A DNA stretch of 64,000 bases from Pseudomonas sp. WS 5079 (GCF_012985465.1 NZ_JAAQWN010000002.1:310001-374000); one strand, 5' to 3'. Positions 8,766-20,300 are shown, counted from the first letter of the stretch. Numbers and translations are program-made. Notes: a model not told the origin generated them from the letters alone.

Positions 8766-11700
8766 ATGCCGACTCATCATTTACTCAACGGCCTGTCTGG
8801 CAATCTGCAATCGAGTACCTCCTGGGCCCAGCAACAGGCGCTGGAGCTGATCCAGCGCAATGTGACCCAAGCCCTACAGGGCCTGGACACCGAAGAACAA
8901 CAGCGTTTCGTGCAACTGCAACGCCAGGCCCACGCGGCGCTGGCGGCCGTTGAAAGCGAAAAAGAACGGGTGGTGCGTTCCTTCAAGGCCGATGGCCTGG
9001 CGCAGTTGCGCAGCCGGATCGGCGGGCGCGATCCCGAGCAGTACCGCTTCGACACCACCTACATTGAAAAAATCGAGCAACCCTTACCCTGGGATCGCCA
9101 GCCCGGCAGCCACATCCGCACGCCGCGCCGCTCCGATATCGATTACCGCGAAATCGAACACGTCAAGAGCATGTCCCTGTGGGAAGCAGCCTGTGTGAAC
9201 TTCGGCTTCACCTCAGGCCTGCGCCAGGACTCCGGCTACAGTCTGGTCGACGCCAGCAAAGTGGTGGGCCCCGACGGCGATCGCAGTCTCAAGGCCCGGG
9301 AGTTTATCGCCATCGCCCGCGAGCTGGACCTGGGCCACCAACTGCAAGTGAAGATCAAGGCCACCCTCGATCAGCAGGGTACGCTGCGCCGCTTGATGGG
9401 CGTGGCAGCGCAGGCCCTGTTGCAGTTCGATGCCCTGGACGCCTGGCGCAACCGCGCCCATAACGGCCTGACGCAAACGGTGTACGCAAGCCTCACCGCC
9501 TCGCTCGATGGCAGCGGGCCGCCACTGGCGGTCGAGAGCCTGAGCCTGACCTCGGGCGTCACCCCGATTGCCGCCGTGCCCTTCGTGCCCTGGGAGAGCG
9601 CCATTCCCGTGCCGCTCCTGCTGATCCGCGTGGCCAGCCTCGGGGTGCTGTCGTATTTCCCTTTCCGCCCCGGCGGTGCGTTTCGCTACCACCCCGACGC
9701 GCGCGCGGCAGAAGCCGACTTTCGCCGGCAACTGCGCGACAGCCATCGCCAGGACGACCTCGGCTGGTTTGCCCGGCAACTGCCGCTGGTGGGGCTGTCG
9801 GTGTTCAAGCCGTTGCTGACCCTGGAGAAGCGCCCCGAAGGCCTGAACTGGCTGGCCGGCAAGCTGTACGACGGGTTTCACGCAGCCTTCCCCGAACGCA
9901 CCCTCGACGACATCCGCTTCGCCGCCGATCCACCCAGAGGCCCCGCCGAAACCCTGCTGCAAACCCTGACTTATCGGCAGGTCCAGCGCTGCCAGGCCGA
10001 TATGGACACCCTGGCCAACACCCGCTCCGAAGCCGATTGGCAAGCACTCAAGGACGCCGCTGCGGCCATCGCCGCCGAAGTCCTGCAACTGCTGCTCACG
10101 CCCCTGCCCGGCGGAGTCACCGGAATGAACCGGGTGATGCAACTGGCGGTGCTGGGCAGCATGACCTACAGCGTCAGCGTGGGCCTGAATGAAGCAGCCA
10201 AGGGCGATGCCAGCAGCTTTGCCACGACCCTCAGCGATGTCGCCGACCTGGCCATCAGCGGGCGCCTGATCAGCATCGCCGGCAGGGTCCATCGCCAGCG
10301 CATGCTCGAACACCTGCAGCGCCTGGGCAACCCGCGCAAGGTGACCCGGCCCGACGGGGTCGATGAACTGTGGAAGCCTGACGCGCACCCCTACGCCCAT
10401 GACGAGCCTTACCTGCTGGAGGGCAAGACTGCCGATGCCCTGTGCGTATTCGACGTGCAGGGCAAGCAGTACGTCAAGCTGCACCATGAACAGCAGACCC
10501 AGGTCGCCGAAGTCACCCACGACCAGCAAACCCAGCGCTACGTGCTCAAGAACGGGCGCAGCAGCTACAAGCCACCCATCGTGTTCGACCCGGCGCTGCA
10601 AGCCTGGACCTTCGACCTGCATAACGCCCAGGCCCTGTCGGATACCCAGTTGCTGCGACAGATGCTGCCCGGCGACTCCTCGAACATCACCCAGCTCGAC
10701 CTCGAGCAAATGTTGCTCTGCACCGCCACCTCCCGTGCAACCCTCGACAAGGTATGGCACGGCGAGCCGGCGCCGTTGAACCTGATCGAAGGTGTGCGGC
10801 GCCTGCAAGCCGACCAACTGATCCAGCACATCATCGGGCGCTTCCATCAAGCCGGTTATCTACCGCCCTATGGCGACAGCGTAGTGCTGTGCCTGCTGAC
10901 CCAGTTGCCCGAATGGCCGGCCACCGCCCTACTGAGCATCCGCGATCCGCAGCGCAGCGTGATCGAGACCTTCGGCAAAAGCACCCAGCCACTGCTCGAG
11001 CCGACGACCATTACGATCATCCGCAACGAAGACGGCAGCTACCAAAGCGAAGAGGATAGCGGCCAGGTGCCTTACCGCGCCGAACCGCTGTTGGGCCTGG
11101 TGATCAGCCTGCAACCCGGCACCTCGCAACTGGGCCTGAGCAACCAACCCGATGCCACACCGGCCCAGCGGATCATGGCGGTGCGCCAGGCCGTGGTCGC
11201 CCTGGCACGCCAGGAGCGCCTGACGCTGTTTGCCGCGCTGGTCAGTTACGCCGGCTATGAAAAACCCGAGCAACTGCCGCCCGCCGCTGTGCGCCGCTTC
11301 CTGCCCGTCAAGGCCTCCGCGCCGCTGGTAGCCGTCACACCGCTGCTGAAAAAACTGCGCGACCTCAACCGCCCCCTGTCTGCAGCCCTGCTGGAACGGC
11401 TGCTGGAACAACAGCCGCTGACACCCCGCCAACAACGGGCCTACCTGCAAGGTGGGGAACTGCCCGGCGCCTTTCGTGAATTGCTGGACAACCACCGCAC
11501 TTGCCTGCGCATCGACGCGGCCATCGATGGCCTGTACCACCCACGGTTATTCAACAACGACGCCGACCAATGGGCCAGGGAGTTCGCCTCGGCCCTGGTA
11601 CGCCAGCGGCTCCAGCGCGGCTTCGTGATTACCGAGGTGCGCGACGGCGGGATCGCCAAACCCTATCGCTCCAGCGGTCCTGACGATCTCACCGTGGAGC

Positions 11701-14700
11701 TGCGCCACAGCGGCGAGGGCCACTATGAAGCCTATGACATGCGTAACGCGGGCACGATCGCCGTAACCCCGGCCGTCGACAGTTTCTACCTGGCCATCGG
11801 TTCGGTGTTGCAACCCCATGAGCGGGAACTGCTGGGCATGGCCAGCGTGACCGACGCCCCAGGCCTGCGAAACACCTTGGGCAAGTACATGAGCGACCAG
11901 CGCAACCCGCAAGGCTATGTGCGCCTGGCCGACGGTTCGCTGAAGCAATACGAGCACACCCTGTCTCTGCCGGCCAAACTGCTGCCCGATACCCAGGGGC
12001 TGTATTCCCATGAGGGCGAGCATTACCTGCCGTTGTTTGGCTCGCTGTACCGCGTCATCTATGACCAGCGGGTTTTCCGGTGGCGGCTCAAGCACCCGGA
12101 CAAGATTGGCGTCGATACGCCCACCCTGGAACACAACCGTGAAGGGGCCTGGCGTCTGTCCAGCGAGAACCCCATGGAATGGGACGAGCATCGACTGCTG
12201 TACCGCCTGGGGGGTGACCACCAACTGGTCGACGAGGGCGAAGCTGCGAAAATCATCGCCCTGACCGACACCCCGGCCCACGTGCTGCGCCAGGTCCACC
12301 GCAGCGGCCGGCCGGCCCCGCCGATGCTTGCCGATACCTGTAAGCGCTTCAGGATGGACCAGCAGATCACCCAGTTCATCGTCTCGCTCTATCAGGTGCC
12401 CAGCACCTCGGTCGCCAACCCGGACCTGCGCCTGCTGATCCTCACCAGCCTGCCAGGCTGGCCCGCCAGCCACGTGCTGGAGATTGTCGGCAGCGCCAGC
12501 CCCCTGCGCTACCCAACAAACCAAGCACCCGGGGCCAAGGTGGTACAAGTCACCGACCAGGACATCAGGAGCCCAGGGCTCCTGGAAAAACTCGTCACCG
12601 ACGACGACCTTGCCCTGGCCCTGCTCGGCGAGCTGCCGCAAACCCTGGAACAGCGCCTGGTCCAACTGATCAACCGGATGGTCGAATACACTGAGCGCGA
12701 GCGTGGGCAAATCCTCGAATCCATGTACCAGCGCAGCGAGGCCGCAACCACCGCCCAGGAGCGCCCCGTCAAGACCCAGTACCCGGCGCTGCCGAACAAC
12801 GCGGTCAAGGCGATTCTCGGCCATGCCTCGCCGCGGGAACTCAAGCAACTGCATGAAAAAAACCAACTGAGCCTGCGCCTGTCAGAACAGGCGCGCCTGA
12901 CAACCCATGACTTGCGCCTCAACCGTGCCTTCGAAGGCTTGTATGTGGACGCCTGCGCCAATGCCGACAGCGACCGGATCACGCTGTACCTGCTGCGCCG
13001 GCTGCCGACCTGGCCGAAGAACCTGCGCGTCGATATCCGCGAATGGGACGACCAGGGACGCCTGCTGGAAACAGCGGGGCACCTGGCGGGTTCGTCACGC
13101 AAGACCGTGGCCAGGACCAACCGTGGATATCAGGCCTATGACGAACACGGCAAGACACTCGGCCAACCGTCGACCCGATTGCTGATGGTCATTCTCAGCA
13201 CCTTGTCCGCTGCCGAGCAGGTGTTGCTGGAGGCTGACACCGACAGCGCGATTGCCGAGTTGCGCCGCCAGATCGCCGAGCAGGCCCTGGCTCGCCGCGT
13301 GGAGATCAAGGGCCTGCTGGATATCCCGCACTTGCAGCCCTGGATGCAACCGCCCATGGGCCTGGATCGTTCGTTCCTGGTGTACCCGCTGTGGCAGCGC
13401 CTCTGGCCGTTTCACGGGCCACGGCCGCCGAACCTGGTAGCCAAGGTCCAGGAGCTGTACCCGCGCTTGGGCAATGCCGATGCACGCAGCTTCCTGAGCG
13501 CGTTGAACATGACCGACCCGGAAAAACTGCTCGAACTGGAACGGCTGAAAGCCGAGTACCAGGCCATGGATACGCAACTGACGCGCTGGAGCGAAACCCC
13601 TGTGGCGGCCGACAACCCTCTGATCGACCCGTTGGGCACCGGCCGGGGCAGGCGGCGCTATATCGCCTCCCAACTGTGTGCGGCATGGCGCCGGGAAACC
13701 TCCACGGTGTACATGGCCGGCCTGTTCAACGTACCGTCACTGGAGTTGCAACTGGACGACGAAGGCTTGCCACCGGCCTCGTTCATAACCGGGACCAGCG
13801 GTTTCGATCACATTCAATTCCTGCGGATTTCCGGTAACGCGTTCCCCGCTTCGGGGCCGGACTTTTTGACCAAGTTCACCGGGCTCGCAGTGCTGCGCCT
13901 GGATTGTTACCTGACGGAACTGCCCAGCGCGGTCACCGATATGACCACGCTCAACCACCTTGACCTGAACGACAACGACCTTCGCCTGACCGAAGACGCC
14001 GTGCAACGCCTGGCCGGCATGGTCAATCTGCAACACCTCGACCTCAACGATAATCCGGACCTGGACCTGACCCCGGATGTCAGCCAAATGAGCCGGCTAC
14101 GCCGCCTGCGCCTGGCCAACACCGGCATCAGCCAATGGCCGATCGGCGCCGGCACCCTGCCGGTTTTGGAGGAGTTGCACCTGCAGACCAACTCGATTAG
14201 CACCATTCCCGAAGAAGTGTTCACCAACCCGTGGCTGCAAGCCGCCAATCGCAACACCTTTTTGCATGAGAACCCGCTGACCGCCGAGACCCTGGCACGC
14301 ATCGACCGCTACTACCTCGAGACCGGTATTCGCCTGGGTGGCCAACTGCGCACCCCCGCCCATGCCCCAGCGACGCCGAATGACTTCGACACCTGGCTGA
14401 CCGACATCGCCGAGAAGGACGTAACGCCGCGCCGACAATTGTGGGAACAGCTCAAGGCCAATGAAACGGCGAGTGCCGATGATGTATTCCGCGTGCTGCG
14501 TGACCTGAAGAATACGCACGCCTACCGCAACAAAAAGTTGAGGCCTGGCCTGACCAAGCGAGTCTGGACCTTGTTGCAGGCCATGGGCGAGTCGACGCAA
14601 CTGCGCAACGCGGTGTGCCTCAACACCTACGGCTCCGGCAACTGCGGCGACAGTGTGCTGCTGGCCTTTACCAACATGGAACTGCACCACCGGATCCATC

Positions 14701-15248
14701 AGGCCAAGTTGCAACCGCGCAGTTATCTGGCTGACCGGGCGTTGCTGGAATTGGCCGAGAGTTGCTTCTACCTCAACCAACTGGACCACTTTGCCGACCA
14801 GTTCATTCTCGAGCGCGAGCGTGCCGGGCTGCCTGTCGATCCGGCCGAGGTCACGGTATACCTGCGCAGCCAATTGGCCAGTGAATTCAAATTGCCGTTT
14901 TATCCGCTGGAGCTGCTGTACACCGTGGATGACTATGTCACCGATGAGGTGGTGGGCCGGGCACGCAGCACCCTGCGCAGACTCGGCCAATCACCGGCCG
15001 TGCAGGAGGCGATTTTGATGAGTGAGTTCTGGATTGAGTATTTGGCCAACAGTCATCCGGAGCCTTTTATCACGGTCAAGCAAGCCGTGAGCTACAAGGT
15101 CAGCCTGTTGAATCGGGAACTCCAGGACAAGCGTTCGCAGGTATTTCTGGAGCGCCGCCAGGCACTGGTTGACCTGGAAACCAGCGAACATAACCGCCTG
15201 GTCCGGCAGTTGACAGAGGGCACGCAACGGGCGCTGATGCGCACCTGA
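8766..15248 (+). CDS. Giant LRR/NEL-type E3 ubiquitin ligase protein
   Basis: The 2160-residue product has no signal peptide. The first about 900 residues match the DUF6543 'dermonecrotic toxin-like' N-terminal region of pseudomonad NEL proteins, including a hydrophobic patch around 265-300. Leucine-rich repeats occupy about 1700-1820, for example LQHLDLNDN and LEELHLQTN. A NEL domain follows, with the CxD catalytic signature at C1960-G-D1962 (GNCGDSVLLAF), aligning with the CED of IpaH/SspH2. NEL enzymes carry ubiquitin on this cysteine and modify host proteins; the LRR binds the target. The length is far above IpaH (about 550 residues). No secretion genes are nearby, so the export route is unknown. 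AAGGTAGAG precedes the ATG. A paralogue lies at 20567. Confidence 0.88.
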   Translation: MPTHHLLNGLSGNLQSSTSWAQQQALELIQRNVTQALQGLDTEEQQRFVQLQRQAHAALAAVESEKERVVRSFKADGLAQLRSRIGGRDPEQYRFDTTYIEKIEQPLPWDRQPGSHIRTPRRSDIDYREIEHVKSMSLWEAACVNFGFTSGLRQDSGYSLVDASKVVGPDGDRSLKAREFIAIARELDLGHQLQVKIKATLDQQGTLRRLMGVAAQALLQFDALDAWRNRAHNGLTQTVYASLTASLDGSGPPLAVESLSLTSGVTPIAAVPFVPWESAIPVPLLLIRVASLGVLSYFPFRPGGAFRYHPDARAAEADFRRQLRDSHRQDDLGWFARQLPLVGLSVFKPLLTLEKRPEGLNWLAGKLYDGFHAAFPERTLDDIRFAADPPRGPAETLLQTLTYRQVQRCQADMDTLANTRSEADWQALKDAAAAIAAEVLQLLLTPLPGGVTGMNRVMQLAVLGSMTYSVSVGLNEAAKGDASSFATTLSDVADLAISGRLISIAGRVHRQRMLEHLQRLGNPRKVTRPDGVDELWKPDAHPYAHDEPYLLEGKTADALCVFDVQGKQYVKLHHEQQTQVAEVTHDQQTQRYVLKNGRSSYKPPIVFDPALQAWTFDLHNAQALSDTQLLRQMLPGDSSNITQLDLEQMLLCTATSRATLDKVWHGEPAPLNLIEGVRRLQADQLIQHIIGRFHQAGYLPPYGDSVVLCLLTQLPEWPATALLSIRDPQRSVIETFGKSTQPLLEPTTITIIRNEDGSYQSEEDSGQVPYRAEPLLGLVISLQPGTSQLGLSNQPDATPAQRIMAVRQAVVALARQERLTLFAALVSYAGYEKPEQLPPAAVRRFLPVKASAPLVAVTPLLKKLRDLNRPLSAALLERLLEQQPLTPRQQRAYLQGGELPGAFRELLDNHRTCLRIDAAIDGLYHPRLFNNDADQWAREFASALVRQRLQRGFVITEVRDGGIAKPYRSSGPDDLTVELRHSGEGHYEAYDMRNAGTIAVTPAVDSFYLAIGSVLQPHERELLGMASVTDAPGLRNTLGKYMSDQRNPQGYVRLADGSLKQYEHTLSLPAKLLPDTQGLYSHEGEHYLPLFGSLYRVIYDQRVFRWRLKHPDKIGVDTPTLEHNREGAWRLSSENPMEWDEHRLLYRLGGDHQLVDEGEAAKIIALTDTPAHVLRQVHRSGRPAPPMLADTCKRFRMDQQITQFIVSLYQVPSTSVANPDLRLLILTSLPGWPASHVLEIVGSASPLRYPTNQAPGAKVVQVTDQDIRSPGLLEKLVTDDDLALALLGELPQTLEQRLVQLINRMVEYTERERGQILESMYQRSEAATTAQERPVKTQYPALPNNAVKAILGHASPRELKQLHEKNQLSLRLSEQARLTTHDLRLNRAFEGLYVDACANADSDRITLYLLRRLPTWPKNLRVDIREWDDQGRLLETAGHLAGSSRKTVARTNRGYQAYDEHGKTLGQPSTRLLMVILSTLSAAEQVLLEADTDSAIAELRRQIAEQALARRVEIKGLLDIPHLQPWMQPPMGLDRSFLVYPLWQRLWPFHGPRPPNLVAKVQELYPRLGNADARSFLSALNMTDPEKLLELERLKAEYQAMDTQLTRWSETPVAADNPLIDPLGTGRGRRRYIASQLCAAWRRETSTVYMAGLFNVPSLELQLDDEGLPPASFITGTSGFDHIQFLRISGNAFPASGPDFLTKFTGLAVLRLDCYLTELPSAVTDMTTLNHLDLNDNDLRLTEDAVQRLAGMVNLQHLDLNDNPDLDLTPDVSQMSRLRRLRLANTGISQWPIGAGTLPVLEELHLQTNSISTIPEEVFTNPWLQAANRNTFLHENPLTAETLARIDRYYLETGIRLGGQLRTPAHAPATPNDFDTWLTDIAEKDVTPRRQLWEQLKANETASADDVFRVLRDLKNTHAYRNKKLRPGLTKRVWTLLQAMGESTQLRNAVCLNTYGSGNCGDSVLLAFTNMELHHRIHQAKLQPRSYLADRALLELAESCFYLNQLDHFADQFILERERAGLPVDPAEVTVYLRSQLASEFKLPFYPLELLYTVDDYVTDEVVGRARSTLRRLGQSPAVQEAILMSEFWIEYLANSHPEPFITVKQAVSYKVSLLNRELQDKRSQVFLERRQALVDLETSEHNRLVRQLTEGTQRALMRT

Positions 15249-15253
15249 ACCTG

Positions 15254-15283
15254 GGCCGGCCTGTCGCAGGTGACAGGCCGGCC
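15254..15283. terminator. Strong hairpin between convergent genes
   Basis: Twelve-bp perfect arms GGCCGGCCTGTC and GACAGGCCGGCC enclose a 6-nt loop, exactly between the NEL gene stop and the permease stop. It is probably a bidirectional terminator, although no T-run follows on either strand. Confidence 0.6.
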
Positions 15284-15296
15284 AGGGCTCAAGGGT

Positions 15297-16715
15297 TTAC
15301 GCCGAACGCTGTGAGCCGACGCCGGCCTGGGTCGGTTGCAGCTTGAACACGTAGAACAGCACGGTCAGGAACAGCAGGAACACCGGCCCGACATACAGCG
15401 CGATACGGGTATCGGGGAAGTACGCCATCAGGCCCACCACCAGCACCAGGAACGCCAGGGCCAGGTACGAACTGACCGGGTACAGCCACATGCGGTACTT
15501 CAAGGCCTTCTGTTCGGCCGGGCTCAGGCTTTTGCGGAACTTGAGCTGGGCCAGCAGGATCATCACCCAGGTCCAGATCGCGCCGAAGGTGGCGATGGAA
15601 GTGACCCAGACGAAGACCTTGTCCGGCACCAGGTAGTTGAGCAGCACGCCCAGCAGCAGGGCGAAGATCGACAGCAGCAGCGCATTGCGGGGTACGCCAT
15701 TGCGCGAGGTGGTGCCGAAGGTCGCCGGGGCCTGGCCGTTCTGCGCCAGGCTGTAGAGCATGCGCCCGGTGCTGAAGATCCCGCCGTTGCACGACGACAG
15801 CGCGGCGGTGATCACCACGAAGTTGATGATGCCGGCGGCAGTCTTGATGCCCAGGCGCTCGAAGGTCATCACAAACGGGCTGCCCTGGGTGCCGATTTCA
15901 TTCCATGGGTAGATCGACAGGATCACGAACAACGCACCGACGTAGAACAGCAGAATGCGCCAGAACACCGAGCCAATGGCATTGGGGATGGTTTTTTGCG
16001 GGTTCTTCGCTTCACCGGCGGTCAGGCCGATCATTTCCACGCCCAGGTAGGCAAACATCACCATCTGCAAGGACATCAACACACCCTGCACGCCATTGGG
16101 CATGAAGCCACCGTGGGCCCACAGGTTGGAAATCCCCAGCGCCACGCCGTCGTTGCCGAAACCAAAGGCAATGATACCGACGCCGCCAATCACCATGGCA
16201 ATGATGGTGACGATCTTGATCAGGGCGAACCAGAACTCGAACTCACCGAAGGCCTTGACCGCGATCAGGTTGATGGTGCCCATGCTGATCAGGGCGGCCA
16301 GGGCCCAGATCCAGCGCGGTGTATCGGGGAACCAGACGCCCATGTACACGGCGACGGCGGTGATTTCTGCAACGCAGGTCACCAGCCACAGGAACCAGTA
16401 GTTCCAACCGGTCAAAAAGCCCGCCAACGGGCCGAGGTAGTCCTGGGCGTAACGGCTGAAGGAGCCGGCCACCGGGTTGTGTACGGCCATCTCACCGAGG
16501 GCGCGCATGATCACCAGGATCGCCAGGCCGCCGATGATGTACGAGAGCATGATTGCCGGGCCGGCCATTTCAATGGCCTTGGCCGAACCAAGGAACAGAC
16601 CGACACCGATACAGGCGCCGAGCGCCATCAAGCGAATATGCCGTTCGCCGAGTTCGCGTTTGAGCGGGCCGCCGGAAGCGGTCTCGCCGTGGGGCTGATG
16701 GTTGCCAACAGGCAT
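15297..16715 (-). CDS. ProY-like amino acid permease (APC family)
   Basis: The 472-residue protein has twelve membrane segments and the APC consensus: HIRLMALGACIGVGLFLGS near residues 26-44, MRALGEMAVHNP, and GEAKNPQKTIPNAI near 245. It closely follows E. coli ProY over its whole length (for example SMGTINLIAVKAFGEFEFWF and FVILSIYPWNEIGTQGSPFV). It probably takes up a cationic or neutral amino acid by proton symport. ProY, HutT and GabP are close paralogues, so the substrate is open. It is transcribed alone, between the two NEL genes and opposite to them. GAGGT lies upstream of the ATG. Confidence 0.9.
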   Translation of the reverse strand: MPVGNHQPHGETASGGPLKRELGERHIRLMALGACIGVGLFLGSAKAIEMAGPAIMLSYIIGGLAILVIMRALGEMAVHNPVAGSFSRYAQDYLGPLAGFLTGWNYWFLWLVTCVAEITAVAVYMGVWFPDTPRWIWALAALISMGTINLIAVKAFGEFEFWFALIKIVTIIAMVIGGVGIIAFGFGNDGVALGISNLWAHGGFMPNGVQGVLMSLQMVMFAYLGVEMIGLTAGEAKNPQKTIPNAIGSVFWRILLFYVGALFVILSIYPWNEIGTQGSPFVMTFERLGIKTAAGIINFVVITAALSSCNGGIFSTGRMLYSLAQNGQAPATFGTTSRNGVPRNALLLSIFALLLGVLLNYLVPDKVFVWVTSIATFGAIWTWVMILLAQLKFRKSLSPAEQKALKYRMWLYPVSSYLALAFLVLVVGLMAYFPDTRIALYVGPVFLLFLTVLFYVFKLQPTQAGVGSQRSA

Positions 16716-16863
16716 AGGGGTACAACCTCATTTTGTTATTGGATTGAACCACCGAGTCTCGGGCGTACCAGCGGGTGGGCTCGTACGCCTGGGTCACCGG
16801 GCCTACCTTGTGGGCAGATCCGTCTGACAGGAAAACCGGCCAGATCAGCGGGCGTGCAGTATA

Positions 16864-16885
16864 AAAAGCTCCCTATAGAGCTTTT
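16864..16885 (-). terminator. Hairpin with U-tract on the minus strand
   Basis: AAAAGCTC and GAGCTTTT pair around a 6-nt loop. On the minus strand the stem ends in GAGCTTTTTATA, a good intrinsic terminator. It could end transcription of the remnant at 17055-17267 or attenuate the permease gene that starts 150 bp further on. The remaining gap 16716-17054 shows no convincing gene. Confidence 0.5.
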
Positions 16886-17054
16886 CACTCAATAAACGGC
16901 AAAATTCAGCGAGAACTCTCGGCAAAAGCCGATATGACGGCGAGGCATCATCTGCCTGGAACGCCGTTCTCCCTGGAAAACGGCGGCGAGTATTGCACAG
17001 CATGGGTGCAGCGTCATGCCCCTACCCTGGTCGCATTTACCAATCGCAAAGGCT

Positions 17055-17267
17055 CTAGAACGGCACTTCGCCCTCAGGCCAGGGCGGCGCGTCAAAGAAC
17101 AGCTCGCGCGCCATGCGCAAGTGGATTTCGCCGCGATGAATCGCCAGGGTCTGCGTCACGCGCCCGCTCTGCCCGGCCTGGATGCTGCGAAAGGCCGCGC
17201 CCGCTGCCGTCGGTGGTAGTCGGTCATGGCCGGCGCAGACAAATTCCTTGCGTGGACCAATCAGCGA
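17055..17267 (-). pseudogene. Small gene remnant or frameshifted ORF
   Basis: An open frame of 70 codons on the minus strand ends in TAG at 17055. It has coding-like composition (RVTQTLAIHRGEIHLRMAREL, ending WPEGEVPF) but no ATG; a stop lies directly upstream and only weak CTG or ATT codons precede GPRKEF. An ATG at 17227 (MTDYHRRQ) reads in another frame and stops after 23 codons, so a one-base change may have split an ATG-initiated gene. A hairpin terminator lies 170 bp downstream. I do not recognise the family. Confidence 0.35.
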
Positions 17268-17301
17268 CTACGCTTGAAACAAGTCCGATCAATCTGCGTG
17301 A

Positions 17302-20300
17302 ATGGATCAATCGACTATGGGTGTTTTATGGCAAACCGATTCGACCCAGGCTGCGGTGCCAACCGACAGTGCGGATGAACCGCCTTTGCCACAAAAAACC
17401 CGCCCACGCCGCTTCGGCTGGCGCATGTTCTGGCTGTTGCTGGTGATGCTGCTGATCGGCCTGGCCTATGCCGCGTCCCGGGAAATGCGCACCTCCAAGT
17501 GGCAGGCCCGGGAATTCAGCCGGATCGCCGCCACCCTCAGTTACCAGGTGCAGCCCGGCCCGAGCGCGGCGATTGTCTACCCCGGCGCCGGCCCCTTCGA
17601 CAAACGCCTGGGCTACAGTGCCCTGAGTGATTTTCTGCCACGCCTGCTCAAGCGCAATTACCTGATCCAGAGCCAGGCGCAGTTCTCCCAGGCCTTGCTC
17701 GACTACAGCCGCCAGGGGCTGTTTGTGCCCTATGACGAGAAGATCCAGGCAGGCCTGACGATCAGCGATTGCCGCGCCGAGCCGCTGTACCAGTTCAGCT
17801 ACCCGCAGCAGTTCTATCCGACCTTTGCCGCGATCCCGCCGGTGGTGGTCAACAGCCTGCTGTTTATCGAGAACCGCGAGCTGCTCGACCCCGCCCAGCC
17901 CCAGGCCAACCCCGCCGTGGACTGGCCGCGTTTTGCCAAGGCCGCCTGGTCGCAGGTGGCCCGGCTGCTGCACCTGCCGGGCCAGACTGCAGGCGGCAGC
18001 ACCCTGGCCACGCAGTTGGAGAAATATCGCCACTCGCCCGACGGGCTGACACTGTCGGGTGGCGAGAAGATCCGCCAGATGATTTCCGCCAGCGTGCGCA
18101 CCTACCTGGACGGCCCCCAGACGCTGGTAGCGCGCCAGGCGATCGTGCGCGATTACCTCAACAGCGTGCCGCTGTCGGCGGTGCCCGGGCATGGTGAAGT
18201 GCATGGTATGGCCGAAGGCTTGCGGGTCTGGTACGGCGCCGACTTCAACCGGACCAACAGCCTGCTGGCCAGTGACGACCCCAAGGATCTTGCGCAAAAA
18301 GGCCTGGCCCTACGTGAAGTGCTGTCGCTGACCATCGCCCAGCGCCGTCCTTCCCACTACCTGTCAAAGGGCCGCGACGAGCTGGCCAGCCTCACCGACA
18401 GCCATATCCGCCTGCTGGCGCAGAACGCGGTGATCGATCCGGCCTTGGCCAGCGCCGCCCTGGCCAGCCAGGTCACTTACCGCAACTGGCAGCAGCAACC
18501 GACCCTGCAGCCCATAGAAACCAACAAGGGCATCAGTGTCGCGCGCAGCCGCCTGGCCGCCCTGCTCGATCGCCCGCTGTACGACCTCGACCGCCTCGAC
18601 CTGGCCGCCACCAGCACCCTGCAAAGCGATCTGCAAAGCCAGGCCACCGCGTACCTCAAGCAATTGGCCGACCCGGCCTTCGCCGGCCAGCTCGGCCTGC
18701 TCGGGCCGCGTCTGCTGACCCCCGCCAGCACGGCCCAGGTGCGCTATAGCTTCACCCTCTACGAAATGACCGCCGACGGCGCCCGGGTGCGGGTGCAGAC
18801 CGACAACACCGACCAGCCCTTCGATATCAATGAAAGCAGCAAGCTGGAACTGGGCTCCACCGCCAAGCTGCGGGTGCTGACCACCTACCTGCAAATCATC
18901 AGCGAACTGCACCAACGCTATGCCGACCAGAGCCCGGCGGCGCTGAAAAAAGTCGCCATCGACGAGCAGGACCGCCTGACACGCTGGGCCGTGGATTACC
19001 TGGTGCAGAACAGTGACCGCAACCTGCCGACGATGCTCGCCGCAGCCCTGGACCGGCACTACTCCGCCAGCCCCGGCGAAAGTTTTTTCACAGGGGGCGG
19101 CCTGCATCACTTCCATAACTTTCGCAACGAAGACAACGGCCGCAACCCGACCTTGCGCGAGGCGCTACGCGAGTCGATCAACCTGCCATTTATCCGCCTG
19201 ATGCGCGACCTGGTGCGCTACAGCACCTACCAGGGCGCCAACAACAGCGCCGAACTGCTCAAGGACGACAGCGACCCGCGCCGCCAGGAATACCTGGCCA
19301 AATTCGCCGACCGCGAGGGCACCACCTTTTTGCTGCGGTTCTGGAAAAAGTACCGTAACAAGGACACCCAGGCGCGCCTCGACACCTTTCTCGACAGCCT
19401 GCACCCCACCGCCATCCGCCTGGCCGCCGTACACCGCTACCTGTTGCCGCAGGCCAGCCAGCAAAGTTTCAACAGTTTTGTGCGCGCCCACCTCAATGAC
19501 CCCACGGCCCGCGCCAAACTCAGCGACGAACGCCTGGCCAACCTCTACCAGAACTACGGCCCCGGTGCCTACGACTTGCCGGACCAGGGCTATATCGCCA
19601 AGGTCCATCCCCTGGACCTGTGGTTGCTCGGCTACCTGCTGCAACACCCCGACGCCACCTTCACCCAGGCGGTGGCGGCCAGCACGCACGAGCGCCAGGA
19701 GGTCTACAGCTGGCTGTTCAAGAGCCGGCACAAGAGCGCGCGGGACAGCCGCATCCGCACCATGCTGGAGATCGAGGCCTTCCTGGATATCCACCAGCGC
19801 TGGCAACAGGTGGGCTACCCGTTCGACCATCTGGTACCGTCCCTCGCCACCGCCATCGGCAGTTCCGGCGATCGCCCGGCCGCGCTCGCCGAACTGGTGG
19901 GGATTATTCTCAACGACGGTATCCGCCAGCCGACACTGCGCATCGACAGCCTGCACTTTGCCGCCGGCACGCCTTACGACACACGCCTGGTCAACGACCC
20001 CGAGCGCGGCAAGCGGGTGATGCCCAGCGCCGTGGCCACGGCCCTGCGCGAGGCGCTGTCGCAAGTGGTGGATGCCGGTACCGCCAAGCGCGTGGCCGGC
20101 AGTTTCAAGCTGGCCGACGGCACACCACTGGCCATGGGTGGCAAGACTGGCACCGGCGACAACCGCATCGAAGCCATCGGGGCCGGCGGGCGCGTGCTCA
20201 GCTCCAAGGCCATCAACCGCACGGCGACGTTTGTGTTCTATATCGGCGAGCACCATTTCGGCACCTTGACCGCCTTCGTCCCCGGCGCCACGGCCCAGGG

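Noticed and set aside
9213..10850. Long open frame (545 codons) antisense to the first NEL gene
   Set aside because: High-GC antisense frames are common in Pseudomonas. Its product is rich in H, Q, G and V without domain motifs, and the forward frame has clear family signatures.
16889..17095. 68-codon minus-strand frame upstream of the permease
   Set aside because: Arg/Cys-rich composition, no ribosome binding site, and it overlaps the more coding-like frame ending at 17055.
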